Made by a program: the position numbers and the translations under genes | In this document: positions 34,066 through 42,984 of the stretch, piece by piece | How the letters are laid out: the number at the start of each line of letters is the position of its first letter | Numbering within the stretch: the first letter of the stretch is position 1 | DNA from: Nitratireductor kimnyeongensis | GTDB taxonomy: Bacteria > Pseudomonadota > Alphaproteobacteria > Rhizobiales > Rhizobiaceae | Length of the DNA: 64,000 nucleotides | Assembly: GCF_019891395.1 (NCBI RefSeq) | Contig: NZ_CP078143.1 | Span: 2,121,001-2,185,000, forward strand | Direction: 5' to 3' | Notes under the pieces: model-generated | What the model was told of the DNA's origin: nothing | Seen by the model: only the letters and a program-made list of their open reading frames with translations | Databases searched by the model: none

Positions 34066-35142
34066 ATGGCGTTTGAACCATCCACCGGGGTCGCCAGCGC
34101 ACGCATAAGCATGCTGGCAGGACGAGCCTTCGAGAGCGCTGCGAGCGTTTTTCGTTTCGCCATCGTCGTCGCCGGCACATTTCTCGGCCTGCTGGCCATC
34201 ACCTTCTTTATCGGCCGTGTCGTGCCGATCGATCCCGTGCTCTCGGTCGTTGGCGACCGGGCGACACAGGAGGTCTATGAGGCAGCACGTCAGGCCATGG
34301 GCCTCGACCGCCCGCTCATCGTGCAGTTCTTCGCCTATGTGGGCGACGTTCTGACGGGCGATCTCGGCATGTCGATCTCCACCGGGCGCCCGGTGGTCGA
34401 GGATCTGGCGCGCGTCTTCCCCGCGACGCTGGAAATGGCCACCATCGGCATCATCATCGGTGTCGTCTTGGGCGTGCCCATGGGCGTTGTCGCCGCCACC
34501 CATCAGGGCAGCTGGATCGACCAGTTGATCCGCGTGCTCGGCCTGCTTGGCTATTCGGTGCCTGCCTTCTGGCTCGGGCTCGTCGGTCTCGCCGTCTTCT
34601 ATGCCGGGCTTGGCTGGGTTGCCGGTCCGGGCCGCGTCGACATCTTCTATGACGGCCTGCTCGATCCCGTGACCGGGCTCTATCTCATCGACAGCGTGAT
34701 CGCCGGCGAGTGGGATATCTTCTGGAACGCGCTCGACCATCTGATGCTGCCGGCATCGATCCTCGGCTTCTTCTCTTTGGCCTATATCGCCCGCATGACG
34801 CGCTCCTTCATGCTCGATCAGCTCGGGCAGGAATACGTCACCACGGCGCGCGTGAAAGGCGTATCGGAGCGCCGCGTCATCTGGCGGCATGCGTTCTATC
34901 CGATCCGCATCCAGCTCATCACCGTGATCGGCCTGTCCTATGCGGCGCTGCTGGAAGGGTCGGTGATGATCGAGACCGTGTTCTCGTGGCCGGGCATCGG
35001 CAACTATCTCACGACCGCGCTTCTGACCGCCGACATGAACGCCGTTCTCGGCGCGACGCTGGTGATTGGCGCCGTCTTCATCATGATCAACAAGATTTCC
35101 GATGTGCTTTATCGCATTCTCGATCCGAGGGCCCGCCGATGA
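34066..35142 (+). CDS. peptide ABC transporter permease (DppB type)
   Basis: A 358-residue inner-membrane permease with six hydrophobic segments. The N-terminal segment reads VVAGTFLGLLAITFFIGRVV and the BPD-transport motif is ARVKGVSERRVIWRHAFYPI with the usual EAA-loop. ATG 34066 (MAFEPSTG) has an AGAGAGCGA site; earlier ATGs lack family similarity. It starts a plus-strand operon with DppC, DppD, DppF, GAF and a dehydrogenase gene. The stop overlaps the next start as ATGA. Confidence 0.9.
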   Translation: MAFEPSTGVASARISMLAGRAFESAASVFRFAIVVAGTFLGLLAITFFIGRVVPIDPVLSVVGDRATQEVYEAARQAMGLDRPLIVQFFAYVGDVLTGDLGMSISTGRPVVEDLARVFPATLEMATIGIIIGVVLGVPMGVVAATHQGSWIDQLIRVLGLLGYSVPAFWLGLVGLAVFYAGLGWVAGPGRVDIFYDGLLDPVTGLYLIDSVIAGEWDIFWNALDHLMLPASILGFFSLAYIARMTRSFMLDQLGQEYVTTARVKGVSERRVIWRHAFYPIRIQLITVIGLSYAALLEGSVMIETVFSWPGIGNYLTTALLTADMNAVLGATLVIGAVFIMINKISDVLYRILDPRARR

Positions 35143-36035
35143 TCGAGTGGCTTCTCGACGATTCCCCCACCTCGCGCCTTCAGGCCAATCTGGGCCGCGC
35201 CTGGCGCGTCTGGACCGCGCTTTTGCGCAATCCGCTCGCCGTTGTCGGCGCGCTGATCGTGCTGGTGCTGGTCGTCATGGCGATCTTCGCACCGCTGATT
35301 GCGCCCTACTCCCCCGTTGGGCAGGATCTCGCAAACCGCCTCATGCCGCCCTCCGCCGAACACTGGATGGGCACGGATGAGCTTGGCCGCGATATCTATT
35401 CGCGCGTCGTCTACGGTGCGCGCATCACGCTTTTGATCGTCACCATGGTGGCCGTCATCGCCGCCCCCATCGGCCTCGTGATCGGTGCGGTGTCCGGCTA
35501 TTTCGGCGGCTGGGTCGATCGCGTCCTGATGGGCGTGACCGATATCTTCCTGTCCATGCCGAAGCTCATTCTGGCGCTTGCCTTCGTGGCGGCGCTTGGA
35601 CCGGGCATCGAAAACGCCATCATCGCCATCGCCATCACCGCATGGCCGGTCTATGCGCGCATCGCACGCGCCGAGACGATCACCTTCCGGGATTCGGAAT
35701 TCATCTCGGCGGTCAGGCTGCAGGGTGCTTCGGCAACGCGGGTCATCCTGCGTCACGTGCTGCCGCTCTGCGCGTCCTCGACCATCGTCCGCGTGACGCT
35801 CGACATGGCGGGCATCATCCTCACCGCCGCCGGCCTCGGCTTCCTGGGCCTCGGTGCGCAGCCGCCGCTTCCCGAATGGGGCGCGATGATCTCGCGCGGG
35901 CGCAACTTCATCCTCGATCAGTGGTGGGTCGCCACCATGCCGGGCTTTGCGATCATTCTCGTCAGCCTCGGCTTCTGCTTCCTGGGTGACGGTCTGCGTG
36001 ACGTGCTCGATCCCAAGCAGGGAGAAAAGCAATGA
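35139..36035 (+). CDS. peptide ABC transporter permease (DppC type)
   Basis: A 298-residue permease, partner of DppB. Features: RNPLAVVGALIVLVLVVMAI as the first membrane segment, HWMGTDELGRDIYSRVVYGA typical of DppC, and the EAA-loop AVRLQGASATRVILRHVLP. ATG 35139 overlaps the DppB stop (ATGA). The C-terminal GDGLRDVLDPKQ is characteristic. Confidence 0.92.
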   Translation: MIEWLLDDSPTSRLQANLGRAWRVWTALLRNPLAVVGALIVLVLVVMAIFAPLIAPYSPVGQDLANRLMPPSAEHWMGTDELGRDIYSRVVYGARITLLIVTMVAVIAAPIGLVIGAVSGYFGGWVDRVLMGVTDIFLSMPKLILALAFVAALGPGIENAIIAIAITAWPVYARIARAETITFRDSEFISAVRLQGASATRVILRHVLPLCASSTIVRVTLDMAGIILTAAGLGFLGLGAQPPLPEWGAMISRGRNFILDQWWVATMPGFAIILVSLGFCFLGDGLRDVLDPKQGEKQ

Positions 36036-36877
36036 GTGCACCGCTGCTTGAAATCGAAAACCTGACCGTCACCTTCCCCACATCCAGGGGACCGGTCGAC
36101 GTGGTGAAGGGCATTTCCTTCTCGCTCGGACGCGAGCGTCTGGGCATCGTCGGCGAATCCGGTTCCGGCAAGTCGATGACGGGTCGCTCCATCCTGCGGC
36201 TCATCCGCAAGCCGGGCCGTGTGACGGCGGATCGGATGACCTTCGACGGCATCGACCTATTGGCGCAGAGCGAACGGCAGATGCGCGCGCTTCGCGGCGC
36301 GCGCATCTCCATGGTCATGCAGGACCCGAAATTCTCGTTGAACCCGGTGATGACCATTGGCGAGCAGATCGGCGAGGCGCTCCTCACCCACAAGAAGCTG
36401 CCGCGCAGCGAGCTGAAGGCGCGGGTGCTTTCCATGCTGGAAGCCGTGCGCATCAACGAGCCGAAGCGGGTGGCGAACCTTTATCCGCATGAGGTGTCCG
36501 GCGGCATGGGCCAGCGCGTCATGATTGCGATGATGCTCATCCCCGAACCCGACCTTCTGATCGCCGACGAGCCGACTTCGGCGCTCGACGTTTCGGTGCA
36601 GGCGCAGGTGCTCGACATCATCGACGATCTCGTGACCGGCAAGGGCATGGGGCTGATCCTCATCAGCCACGATCTGAACCTCGTCTCACGCTATTGCGAC
36701 CGCATCCTCGTGATGAACAGCGGCGAGATCGTTGAATCGTGCAAGGCCAGCGATCTGCACAAGGCGACGCACCCTTATACGAAGGGGCTTCTTGCGGCTA
36801 TGCCGCGCATGGACGAGAACCGCGACGAACTGCCGGTGCTCGACCGCAGCTCCTGGACCACGGGAGCGGGCACATGA
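36032..36877 (+). CDS. peptide ABC transporter ATPase (DppD type)
   Basis: A 281-residue cytoplasmic ATPase. Walker [10 protein letters not shown] (near residue 41), Q-loop MVMQDPKFSLNPVMT, ABC signature SGGMGQRVMIA, Walker [17 protein letters not shown] and the switch histidine in LISHDLNLV. ATGA overlap with DppC, and a short ATGA-type overlap with the next ATPase gene. The usual iron-sulfur-like cysteine tail of DppD is absent or short. Confidence 0.92.
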   Translation: MSAPLLEIENLTVTFPTSRGPVDVVKGISFSLGRERLGIVGESGSGKSMTGRSILRLIRKPGRVTADRMTFDGIDLLAQSERQMRALRGARISMVMQDPKFSLNPVMTIGEQIGEALLTHKKLPRSELKARVLSMLEAVRINEPKRVANLYPHEVSGGMGQRVMIAMMLIPEPDLLIADEPTSALDVSVQAQVLDIIDDLVTGKGMGLILISHDLNLVSRYCDRILVMNSGEIVESCKASDLHKATHPYTKGLLAAMPRMDENRDELPVLDRSSWTTGAGT

Positions 36878-37626
36878 AGAACGCCGCCATTCATCTCGAA
36901 AACCTGTCGATCAGCTACGGCAAGACGCCGGTGGTGTTCGATGTCAATTTCTCGGTCGCCGAGGGTGAGAGCTTCGCGCTGGTTGGCGAGTCAGGTTCCG
37001 GCAAGTCGACCATCCTCAAGGCCATCAGCGGCCTTGCGCCCGACTGGACCGGCAGGATCTCCGTGCTCGGAAAGCCGCGCGGCCATGCTCCCGATCGCGA
37101 ATTCGCTAAAACCTGCCAGATGGTGTTTCAGGATCCCTACGGATCGCTCCATCCGCGCAAGACGGTGGACGATTGCCTGGCCGAGCCGCTTGCCGTGCAC
37201 GGCATCGGCGGGCGCGACACGCGCGTGAAGGACATGCTCGACGCGGTCGGTCTCGACCAGCGTTTCCGCTTCCGCTTCCCGCACCAGCTTTCAGGCGGCC
37301 AACGGCAGCGCGTGGCGATTGCCCGCGCCTTGATGCTGGAGCCACGCGTGATGCTGCTCGACGAGCCCACCTCGGCGCTCGACGTGTCGGTGCAGGCGGA
37401 AATCCTCAACCTGTTGAAGAAGCTTCGCCGCGAGCAGGGGCTCACCTATCTGATGGTGACCCACAATCTGCCCGTGGTCTCCTTCCTTTGCGACCGGATG
37501 GCGGTCATGCGCCATGGCCGTGTTGTCGAGATCGCAGAGGTGGATGCGTTGAAGACGGGTCGGCTTTCCGATGCCTATTCGCGCGAACTCTACGCCGCCA
37601 GTGGCGGCACGCTCCAACCCGCATAA
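36874..37626 (+). CDS. peptide ABC transporter ATPase (DppF type)
   Basis: A 250-residue ATPase pairing with DppD. Walker [10 protein letters not shown] near residue 38, Q-loop [18 protein letters not shown], signature [15 protein letters not shown], Walker [13 protein letters not shown], switch histidine in [12 protein letters not shown] 36874 overlaps the DppD stop. It is shorter than typical DppF (about 320), lacking the C-terminal extension. Confidence 0.92.
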   Translation: MKNAAIHLENLSISYGKTPVVFDVNFSVAEGESFALVGESGSGKSTILKAISGLAPDWTGRISVLGKPRGHAPDREFAKTCQMVFQDPYGSLHPRKTVDDCLAEPLAVHGIGGRDTRVKDMLDAVGLDQRFRFRFPHQLSGGQRQRVAIARALMLEPRVMLLDEPTSALDVSVQAEILNLLKKLRREQGLTYLMVTHNLPVVSFLCDRMAVMRHGRVVEIAEVDALKTGRLSDAYSRELYAASGGTLQPA

Positions 37627-37638
37627 CAGAGACCGAAA

Positions 37639-38136
37639 ATGACTGACTATACCGGCCCGCTGGCCGAATTCGACCGTGCGCTTTCACGCGCCACGACCCC
37701 GGATGCCCCTTTCGATGCGCTGCTGGAGCTGACGCGTGCCGTGGTCGGCACGAAGCTGTTCACCTTCATGACGGCAGACATGAAGACGGAAACGGCAAGC
37801 CGTTCCTACACCTCGCATCCGGAAGAATATCCCGTCTCCGGCACCAAGCCGATCCACTACGACCGCTGGTTCGAAACCGTGCACAAAAAGCGCGAGTGCT
37901 TCGTCGCCAACACGCTGGCCGACATCGACACCGTGTTCCCCGACGCCACGCTGATCGGCAAGCTCGGCTGCGGCTCGGTCATCAACCTGCCGGTGGTGCT
38001 GGGCGACACGCTGGTCGGCACCGTCAACATGCTCGATGTCGAGCATCACTACACGCCCGAGCGCGTGGCGCTGGCGAAGGCCTGGCTTTCCGTGCCGGCA
38101 AAGGCTGCCTATCTCGCGAGCCGGGCTTTGGGGTAA
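37639..38136 (+). CDS. GAF domain protein
   Basis: A 165-residue protein made of a single GAF domain (about residues 15-160), with CGSVINLPVVLGDTLVGTVN as the central strands and MLDVEHHYTPERVALAKAW as the last helix. GAF domains bind small molecules; no output domain is present. It lies 12 bp after the DppF gene, so it is part of the transporter operon; sensing the imported compound is a guess. Confidence 0.78.
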   Translation: MTDYTGPLAEFDRALSRATTPDAPFDALLELTRAVVGTKLFTFMTADMKTETASRSYTSHPEEYPVSGTKPIHYDRWFETVHKKRECFVANTLADIDTVFPDATLIGKLGCGSVINLPVVLGDTLVGTVNMLDVEHHYTPERVALAKAWLSVPAKAAYLASRALG

Positions 38137-38225
38137 GCCGTTTCCCATCTTTGCCTTCGGGAAAAATAGGGTATACGTGCCGCGGGCGGCAAAGCCGCCC
38201 GAGCACAACCTGAGGAAGAGTGAAG

Positions 38226-39557
38226 ATGTCAAACCGCGTTGCCTGGCACGAATTGTCGAAACTGTCCGCTGATGAGCGCAAGACGCTGCTCACGCGAACG
38301 GAAGACGATCTCACTCATTTCCTTGAAAACGTCGCTCCCATCATCGACGCGGTCCGCGAAGAGGGCGATGCGGCGCTTTCCCGTTTTGCGCGCCTGTTCG
38401 ACAAGGCGCAGGTGGAACCTCATGAGATTGCGGCGACCGAGGAAGACTTCGATGCCGCATTCAAGGCGCTCGATCCCGAGATGATCGAGACGCTGGAATT
38501 CTGCGCCGACAATATCCGCCGCTTTCACGAGGCACAGCGGCCTGAAGAAATGTGGATGAAGGAAATCCGCCCCGGCGTTCTGGTCGGCGAGCGGGCGACG
38601 CCCATCGACAGCGTTGCGCTTTATTCGCCGCGCGGCAAGGGCACCTTCCCTTCGATGACGCTGATGACAGCGATCCCCGCCGTGGTGGCCGGCGTGCCCA
38701 TGCCCATCGTGCTCACACCGCCCGGGCCCGATGGCAAGGTGGATGCGGCAACGCTGGTTGCCGCGCGCATCGCGGGTGTCAGGCATGTCTACAAGGCCGG
38801 TGGAGGCCAGGCCGTCGCCGCCGCGGCCTATGGCACGGAGACGGTGCCGCGCTGCGCCAAATTCGAAGGGCCGGGCAGCCCGTGGATCGCTGCCGCCAAG
38901 CGTCTGCTTCAGGGCCAGATCGCCTCGCGCCTTCCTGCCGGTCCCACAGAAAGCATCGTGCTTGCCGATGAGACAGCCGATCCCGAAATTGCAGCGCTCG
39001 ATCTTCTGGTCGAGGCCGAGCATGGCAGCGACAGCTCCAACTTCCTTGTCACCTGGTCGCGCGAGATCGCGGAAAAGGTGCGGGCGGCGCTACCGAAATA
39101 TTGGGCCGAGATGAATGCCGAGCGCGTGCGCTATTCCTCCAATGTGCTGGGCGGAACGAGCGGTGGCATCGTGCTCGCGGACACGCCTGAACAGGCGTTC
39201 GATTTCATCAACGACTATGCGCCGGAGCATTTGCAGATCCTCTCGAAGACGCCGTTCGAATATCTGTCCCGGGTCCGCAACGCGTCTGAAATCCTGCTTG
39301 GTGAGTATGCACCAGGCTCCATGGCCAATTACGCGATGGGCCCCAATGCCGTTCTGCCCACTTCCGGCATGGCGCGCGCCCACTCGCCGCTTGGCGTCCA
39401 TGATTTCATGAAAACCTCGTCCATCGGCCATGTGACGGCAGAGGGCTACGCCGAATTCGCCCCCCACACCCTGCGCTTTGCCCGCTATGAAGGCTTTGAT
39501 GCCCATGGAAACGCGGTGACCAGACTCAGGAACAACCACGTGGAAAAGGGCGAGTAA
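38226..39557 (+). CDS. histidinol dehydrogenase family protein (catabolic paralogue)
   Basis: A 443-residue NAD-dependent dehydrogenase of the HisD family. HisD landmarks: SVALYSPRGKGTFPSMTLM, AGGGQAVAAAAYGTETVP, FEGPGSPWIAAAKR, LPAGPTESIVLADETADP, EAEHGSDSSNFLVT (zinc site region) and YAPEHLQI, GPNAVLPTSGMARAHSPLGV. The HisD-typical GN in the glycine-proline-G-N motif is GPGS here, and the neighbourhood is a transporter operon rather than his genes. Paralogues of this kind, such as HpsN, oxidise other amino alcohols or diols to acids. ATG 38226 has GAGGAAG ahead. The substrate is unknown. Confidence 0.82.
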   Translation: MSNRVAWHELSKLSADERKTLLTRTEDDLTHFLENVAPIIDAVREEGDAALSRFARLFDKAQVEPHEIAATEEDFDAAFKALDPEMIETLEFCADNIRRFHEAQRPEEMWMKEIRPGVLVGERATPIDSVALYSPRGKGTFPSMTLMTAIPAVVAGVPMPIVLTPPGPDGKVDAATLVAARIAGVRHVYKAGGGQAVAAAAYGTETVPRCAKFEGPGSPWIAAAKRLLQGQIASRLPAGPTESIVLADETADPEIAALDLLVEAEHGSDSSNFLVTWSREIAEKVRAALPKYWAEMNAERVRYSSNVLGGTSGGIVLADTPEQAFDFINDYAPEHLQILSKTPFEYLSRVRNASEILLGEYAPGSMANYAMGPNAVLPTSGMARAHSPLGVHDFMKTSSIGHVTAEGYAEFAPHTLRFARYEGFDAHGNAVTRLRNNHVEKGE

Positions 39558-39618
39558 GCGGCTCACCTCCGGGCGTCGGGAGCGCCGGCCAATTGCGTCT
39601 GGAGGCCGTCCTCTCCTG

Positions 39619-40314
39619 TCAAGAAAACGGGAGTGCGCGGCACACCCAACCCCGGAAGGTGAAGCCTGCATAGAACAGTTCCACATCTCCAAATCCGGCT
39701 TCGTAGAGCAGGGCTTCATCTTCTTCCGGGGGCAATGCGGGCAAGCGGTCTCGCATGGCTTCAATCTGGGCCATCACCCGGTTCGAAGCTTCTCCCGAAG
39801 ATGCATGAAAGCGGGCATTGCGCCTGAGCCAACGTTCGCCGGCAGGCGTGCCGATGGGAAAGCTGTGATGCGCCACGACAAGCGGCGCGCCCGGTTTGAG
39901 CCGGCGATGCAGCGCCCGCAGCGTGTCGAGCCGGGCTTCGCGTGGCAGAAAATGCAGGGTCAGAAAGCAGGATGCGCCGTCAAAGCGCGCATCGGGCGCG
40001 TCCTCGATATAGCCTTGATGAAATGTGACCCGCTCCTGCAGAACGCCAAGCGTGGTGCGGGCCAGCCCCAGCATGTCTGCGGAAGGGTCGATCCCGTCGA
40101 AGTGCCAGCCGGGATGCGCCCGCGCAAAACTGCGTAATTCGAGCCCGCCGCCCGCGCCGAGTACGAGAATGCGCCCGCTCTCAGGGGCATGCTCTGCCAG
40201 GAGAATACCGGCCATGCGATGCATGTCGGAGAGGCCCGGCACCTGCTGCATCACGCGTTCTTCATAACCTGCGGCAGCGGTGGTGTTCGTCATCATCGAA
40301 GGCGATCTGTTCAT
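39619..40314 (-). CDS. class I SAM-dependent methyltransferase
   Basis: A 231-residue methyltransferase. Motif I ILVLGAGGGLELRSFAR near residue 49, the acidic residue in FDGIDPSADMLGLAR, and ASCFLTLHFLPREARLDTL after it. No substrate-specific feature is seen. It ends 5 bp after the oxidoreductase stop and shares strand with it and with the Rrf2 gene, so a three-gene operon is likely. The first ATG (40314) and one at 40296 are both possible starts. Confidence 0.83.
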   Translation of the reverse strand: MNRSPSMMTNTTAAAGYEERVMQQVPGLSDMHRMAGILLAEHAPESGRILVLGAGGGLELRSFARAHPGWHFDGIDPSADMLGLARTTLGVLQERVTFHQGYIEDAPDARFDGASCFLTLHFLPREARLDTLRALHRRLKPGAPLVVAHHSFPIGTPAGERWLRRNARFHASSGEASNRVMAQIEAMRDRLPALPPEEDEALLYEAGFGDVELFYAGFTFRGWVCRALPFS

Positions 40315-40319
40315 CTCAC

Positions 40320-41210
40320 TCAGTTTCCGGGCCAGACGAGCGAGCGGTGAACATGCGCTCCGGCCATCGCACCGTCCGCCACGGCAAGCGATACGGAGTG
40401 CGGAGCCACGGCCGCGTCGCCGCAGGCAAAAACACCGGCAATGCTGGTTTCCTTGGAGGGGTTCGTTTCAATCTGCGTGCCCAGGGGCGTATCCTGAAGC
40501 GCGCAGCCGAGCGTCGAAGCGAGGTTGCCGGATGGCTCTACGCGCGGCGCCACAAAAAGCCCCGAAAAGGAGAGCACCCGTCCGTCCGCAAGTTGCACGT
40601 CTGCCTCCCCGATGATGCGGGCAATGCCGGCTGTTTCAATGCCGATCCCTCGCTTTTCGAGCCGGTCTTGTGTTTCGGGATCGAGCGCCATTACGCCATT
40701 GGGCAAAAAGGTGACGTCGCCCCAATCGGTCAGAAGTTCCGCCTGATGGGTGGACATCGCACCGCTGGCAATCACGCCGATGCGGCCCTGGTTCAGCTCA
40801 TAGCCGTGGCAATAGGGACAGTGGAAAATGCTCTTGCCCCATCGCTCCGCCATGCCCTCAATGGCTGGCAGGTGGTCGCGCACACCGGTGGCAAGGATCA
40901 CGCGGCGGCCGGGGTGGTGCGCTCCGTCCGCACATTCGACCACGAAGTGGTCGCGCTCGCCACCGGCCCTGACGGCGTTGCCGGTGATCAGGCTGACGGT
41001 CGGATAAGCCTCCAGTTGCCGTCTTGCCACCATGGCGATTGTCGCCGGATCGTCCCCGTCGCGGCTCAGAAATCCATGGGAATGGCTCGCCGTGCGGTTT
41101 CGTCTCTCACCTGCATCGATCACCAGCACCTTGCGTCGGGCCCTTGCCAGTTGCAGTGCCGCTGCCATGCCGGCATAGCTGCCGCCGATGATGATGACAT
41201 CATGATCCAT
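40320..41210 (-). CDS. thioredoxin-reductase-like FAD oxidoreductase
   Basis: A 296-residue NAD(P)/FAD-dependent oxidoreductase. The FAD-binding Rossmann motif is VIIIGGSYAGMAAALQLARA at residues 4-23; the redox cysteines are FHCPYCHGYEL (CPYC, near residue 130); the second Rossmann region is IGVIASGAMSTHQAE, where the usual GGG/GAS is altered; and the C-terminal FAD motif is GVFACGDAA. ATG 41210 gives the standard start. It overlaps the Rrf2 gene by 11 bp. Probably a reductase acting on low-molecular-weight disulfides. Confidence 0.87.
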   Translation of the reverse strand: MDHDVIIIGGSYAGMAAALQLARARRKVLVIDAGERRNRTASHSHGFLSRDGDDPATIAMVARRQLEAYPTVSLITGNAVRAGGERDHFVVECADGAHHPGRRVILATGVRDHLPAIEGMAERWGKSIFHCPYCHGYELNQGRIGVIASGAMSTHQAELLTDWGDVTFLPNGVMALDPETQDRLEKRGIGIETAGIARIIGEADVQLADGRVLSFSGLFVAPRVEPSGNLASTLGCALQDTPLGTQIETNPSKETSIAGVFACGDAAVAPHSVSLAVADGAMAGAHVHRSLVWPGN

Positions 41211-41658
41211 TGCCTGGGCTCCTTGTCTTTCGTTGCTCGGCGTGCCGGCGCGAGAAATCGGCGGCGAGATCGGCGAGCGTGATTTCTGAAAAGCGTTCCA
41301 GAAGCAGGGCTTCTGCCTTGAGGAATGTATCGTCGAGCGCCGCATTGACCGCCTGTTCCACCACGCATTCAGGCGTTTCGTTGCGATTGCCGATGGCAAA
41401 GAACGCCGGCTCTCCGAGGGCGGCATGAAGCTGGCGCAGCGTCACGGTTTTGAGGTCGACGGCAATGCGCCAGCCGCCGGCAGGCCCGCGATCCGATGTC
41501 ACGATCTTCGCTTCACGCAGCAGCCCCATCGTGCGGCGGACCACGACGGGATTGGTGCGCAAACAATCGGCAAGCTTGTCGGAGGTCATCGGTCCGTCCT
41601 CTTCAGCCATGTGAAGAAGCGCATGCAGGACGGAGGAAAGGCGGCTGTCTCGTTTCAT
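41200..41658 (-). CDS. Rrf2-family regulator
   Basis: A 152-residue Rrf2-type winged-helix regulator: DSRLSSVLHALLHMAEEDGP, SDKLADCLRTNPVVVRRTMG, and GPAGGWRIAVDLKTVTLRQL. One cysteine (PECVV) is present rather than the three used for Fe-S binding in IscR, so an iron-sulfur sensor is unlikely; redox sensing by this cysteine is possible. ATG 41658 is the start. The operator at 41659-41675 abuts it. Drives the oxidoreductase-methyltransferase operon. Confidence 0.87.
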   Translation of the reverse strand: MKRDSRLSSVLHALLHMAEEDGPMTSDKLADCLRTNPVVVRRTMGLLREAKIVTSDRGPAGGWRIAVDLKTVTLRQLHAALGEPAFFAIGNRNETPECVVEQAVNAALDDTFLKAEALLLERFSEITLADLAADFSRRHAEQRKTRSPGNGS

Positions 41659-41675
41659 GTAACTTATGTAGTTAC
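41659..41675. promoter_or_regulatory. operator palindrome of the Rrf2 gene
   Basis: GTAACTTATGTAGTTAC: perfect 5-bp arms GTAAC/GTTAC with a 7-nt centre, directly in front of the Rrf2 ATG on the minus strand. Position and symmetry suggest autoregulation by steric block of transcription or translation. Confidence 0.55.
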
Positions 41676-41770
41676 GATTCGAGGCGGACGTCAAGAAGTG
41701 GGTCGACGAAAAATGTAATTGAGAACTGTTGGGCAGTGTGTGAGGGCTATTGCGGCGTTACGGTCAGCGA

Positions 41771-42166
41771 TCAGGCCTTCCCCACGCAGCCGCCGCAATT
41801 GCCACGAATTTCGATCGTCGTCTTGGCCGGTCTGAAACTGTGCGCGCGAGTCCAGCCGTCAAGCCGGTCCTTCACCACTTCGTCGGAAAACTCTTCCACC
41901 TTGCCGCAGGTCTCGCAGATGGCAAAGGCGATCAGCTCCTGTTGATGGCAATGGGGATGCGCACAGGCGACGAAGGCGTTCAGGCTCTCCAGCCGGTGGA
42001 CCAGGCCCATCTCCGTCAGTTTGTCGAGCGCGCGATAGACCTGGAGCGGCGCGCGCAGCCCGTCATCGCGCAGCCGGTCGAGGATCGTGTAGGCACTGAG
42101 CGGTGCCTCGGCGCCCGACAGCGTCTTCATCACCAGTGACTGGTTGCGTGTCAGATCTGCGCTCAT
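41771..42166 (-). CDS. zur: zinc uptake regulator, Fur family
   Basis: A 131-residue Fur-family repressor. DNA-binding wing in APLSAYTILDRLRDDGLRAP and VYRALDKLTEMGLVHRLESL; metal sites in CAHPHCHQQEL and the two CxxC pairs ICETCGKVEE and GNCGGCVG, typical of Zur. It is translationally coupled (ATGA) to the znuB gene upstream, giving a znuC-znuB-zur operon that it should repress when zinc is plentiful. Confidence 0.92.
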   Translation of the reverse strand: MSADLTRNQSLVMKTLSGAEAPLSAYTILDRLRDDGLRAPLQVYRALDKLTEMGLVHRLESLNAFVACAHPHCHQQELIAFAICETCGKVEEFSDEVVKDRLDGWTRAHSFRPAKTTIEIRGNCGGCVGKA

Positions 42167-42984
42167 GGCTTGGTCTCCGTGGAGGGCGCTTCGGTTCTTG
42201 CCATGGGCGAGGGCGCGAGGCTCAGAATGAAGAGGGCAAGCGCCGCCACCACGATGGAGGGCCCCGAAGGTGTATCGAATTGCAGCGACGCCGTCAGCCC
42301 TCCGACCACCGACAATGCACCGATGAGGGCGGCGAGCACGGCCATCACCTCCGGCCCGCCCGCAAAGCGCCGCGCAGTGGCCGCCGGTATGATCAGCAAG
42401 GCAGTGATCAGCAGAATGCCCACAAGTTTCATGGCTATTGCGATCACCGCAGCCATTAGCAGCATGAAGACTAGGCGGGACCGCTCGGGTTTCAGGCCCT
42501 CAGCCTGTGCGATGTCAGGGTTGACGGTGGCCGCCAACAGCGGGCGCCATAGCCAGACGAGGAGGGCGGTGACCACTGCGCCGCCGGCATAGATGATGGC
42601 AATATCCGTCTTCGATACGGCAAGAATGTCACCGAACAGGAAGCCCATCAGATCCACCCGCACCCAGGTCATGAAGGCGACCATGACCAGTCCGAGCGCC
42701 AGTGTCGAATGCGACAGAATGCCAAGCAGCGCATCGGTGGAAAGCGCCTGTCGCCGTTCCAGCAGGATGAGCGCCAGCGAGGCCAGCGCCGCCACCAGGA
42801 ACACGCCCACCATGAGGTTGATTTCCATCACCAGCGAAAGCGCCACGCCCAGAAGCGCGGAATGCGCCATCGTGTCGCCGAAATAGGCCATGCGCCGCCA
42901 CACGACGAAACAGCCGAGTGGGCCCGTAACAAGCGCAAGACCAATGCCGGCAACGAGGGCGCGGATGAAGAAATCGTCAAGCAT
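42163..42984 (-). CDS. znuB: zinc ABC transporter permease ZnuB
   Basis: A 273-residue membrane permease of the ABC-3 family with about eight hydrophobic helices. Features: FVVWRRMAYFGDTMAHSALL near the N-terminus, MAVLAALIGALSVVGGL near the C-terminus, and GILSHSTLALGLVMVAFM in the middle. ATG 42984 overlaps znuC by 8 bp. It moves zinc delivered by ZnuA across the inner membrane. Confidence 0.92.
   Translation of the reverse strand: MLDDFFIRALVAGIGLALVTGPLGCFVVWRRMAYFGDTMAHSALLGVALSLVMEINLMVGVFLVAALASLALILLERRQALSTDALLGILSHSTLALGLVMVAFMTWVRVDLMGFLFGDILAVSKTDIAIIYAGGAVVTALLVWLWRPLLAATVNPDIAQAEGLKPERSRLVFMLLMAAVIAIAMKLVGILLITALLIIPAATARRFAGGPEVMAVLAALIGALSVVGGLTASLQFDTPSGPSIVVAALALFILSLAPSPMARTEAPSTETKP

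Noticed and set aside
38226..39557. Biosynthetic hisD
   Set aside because: The gene lies in a peptide-transporter operon with no other his genes, and the glycine-rich GPGN motif is changed to GPGS.
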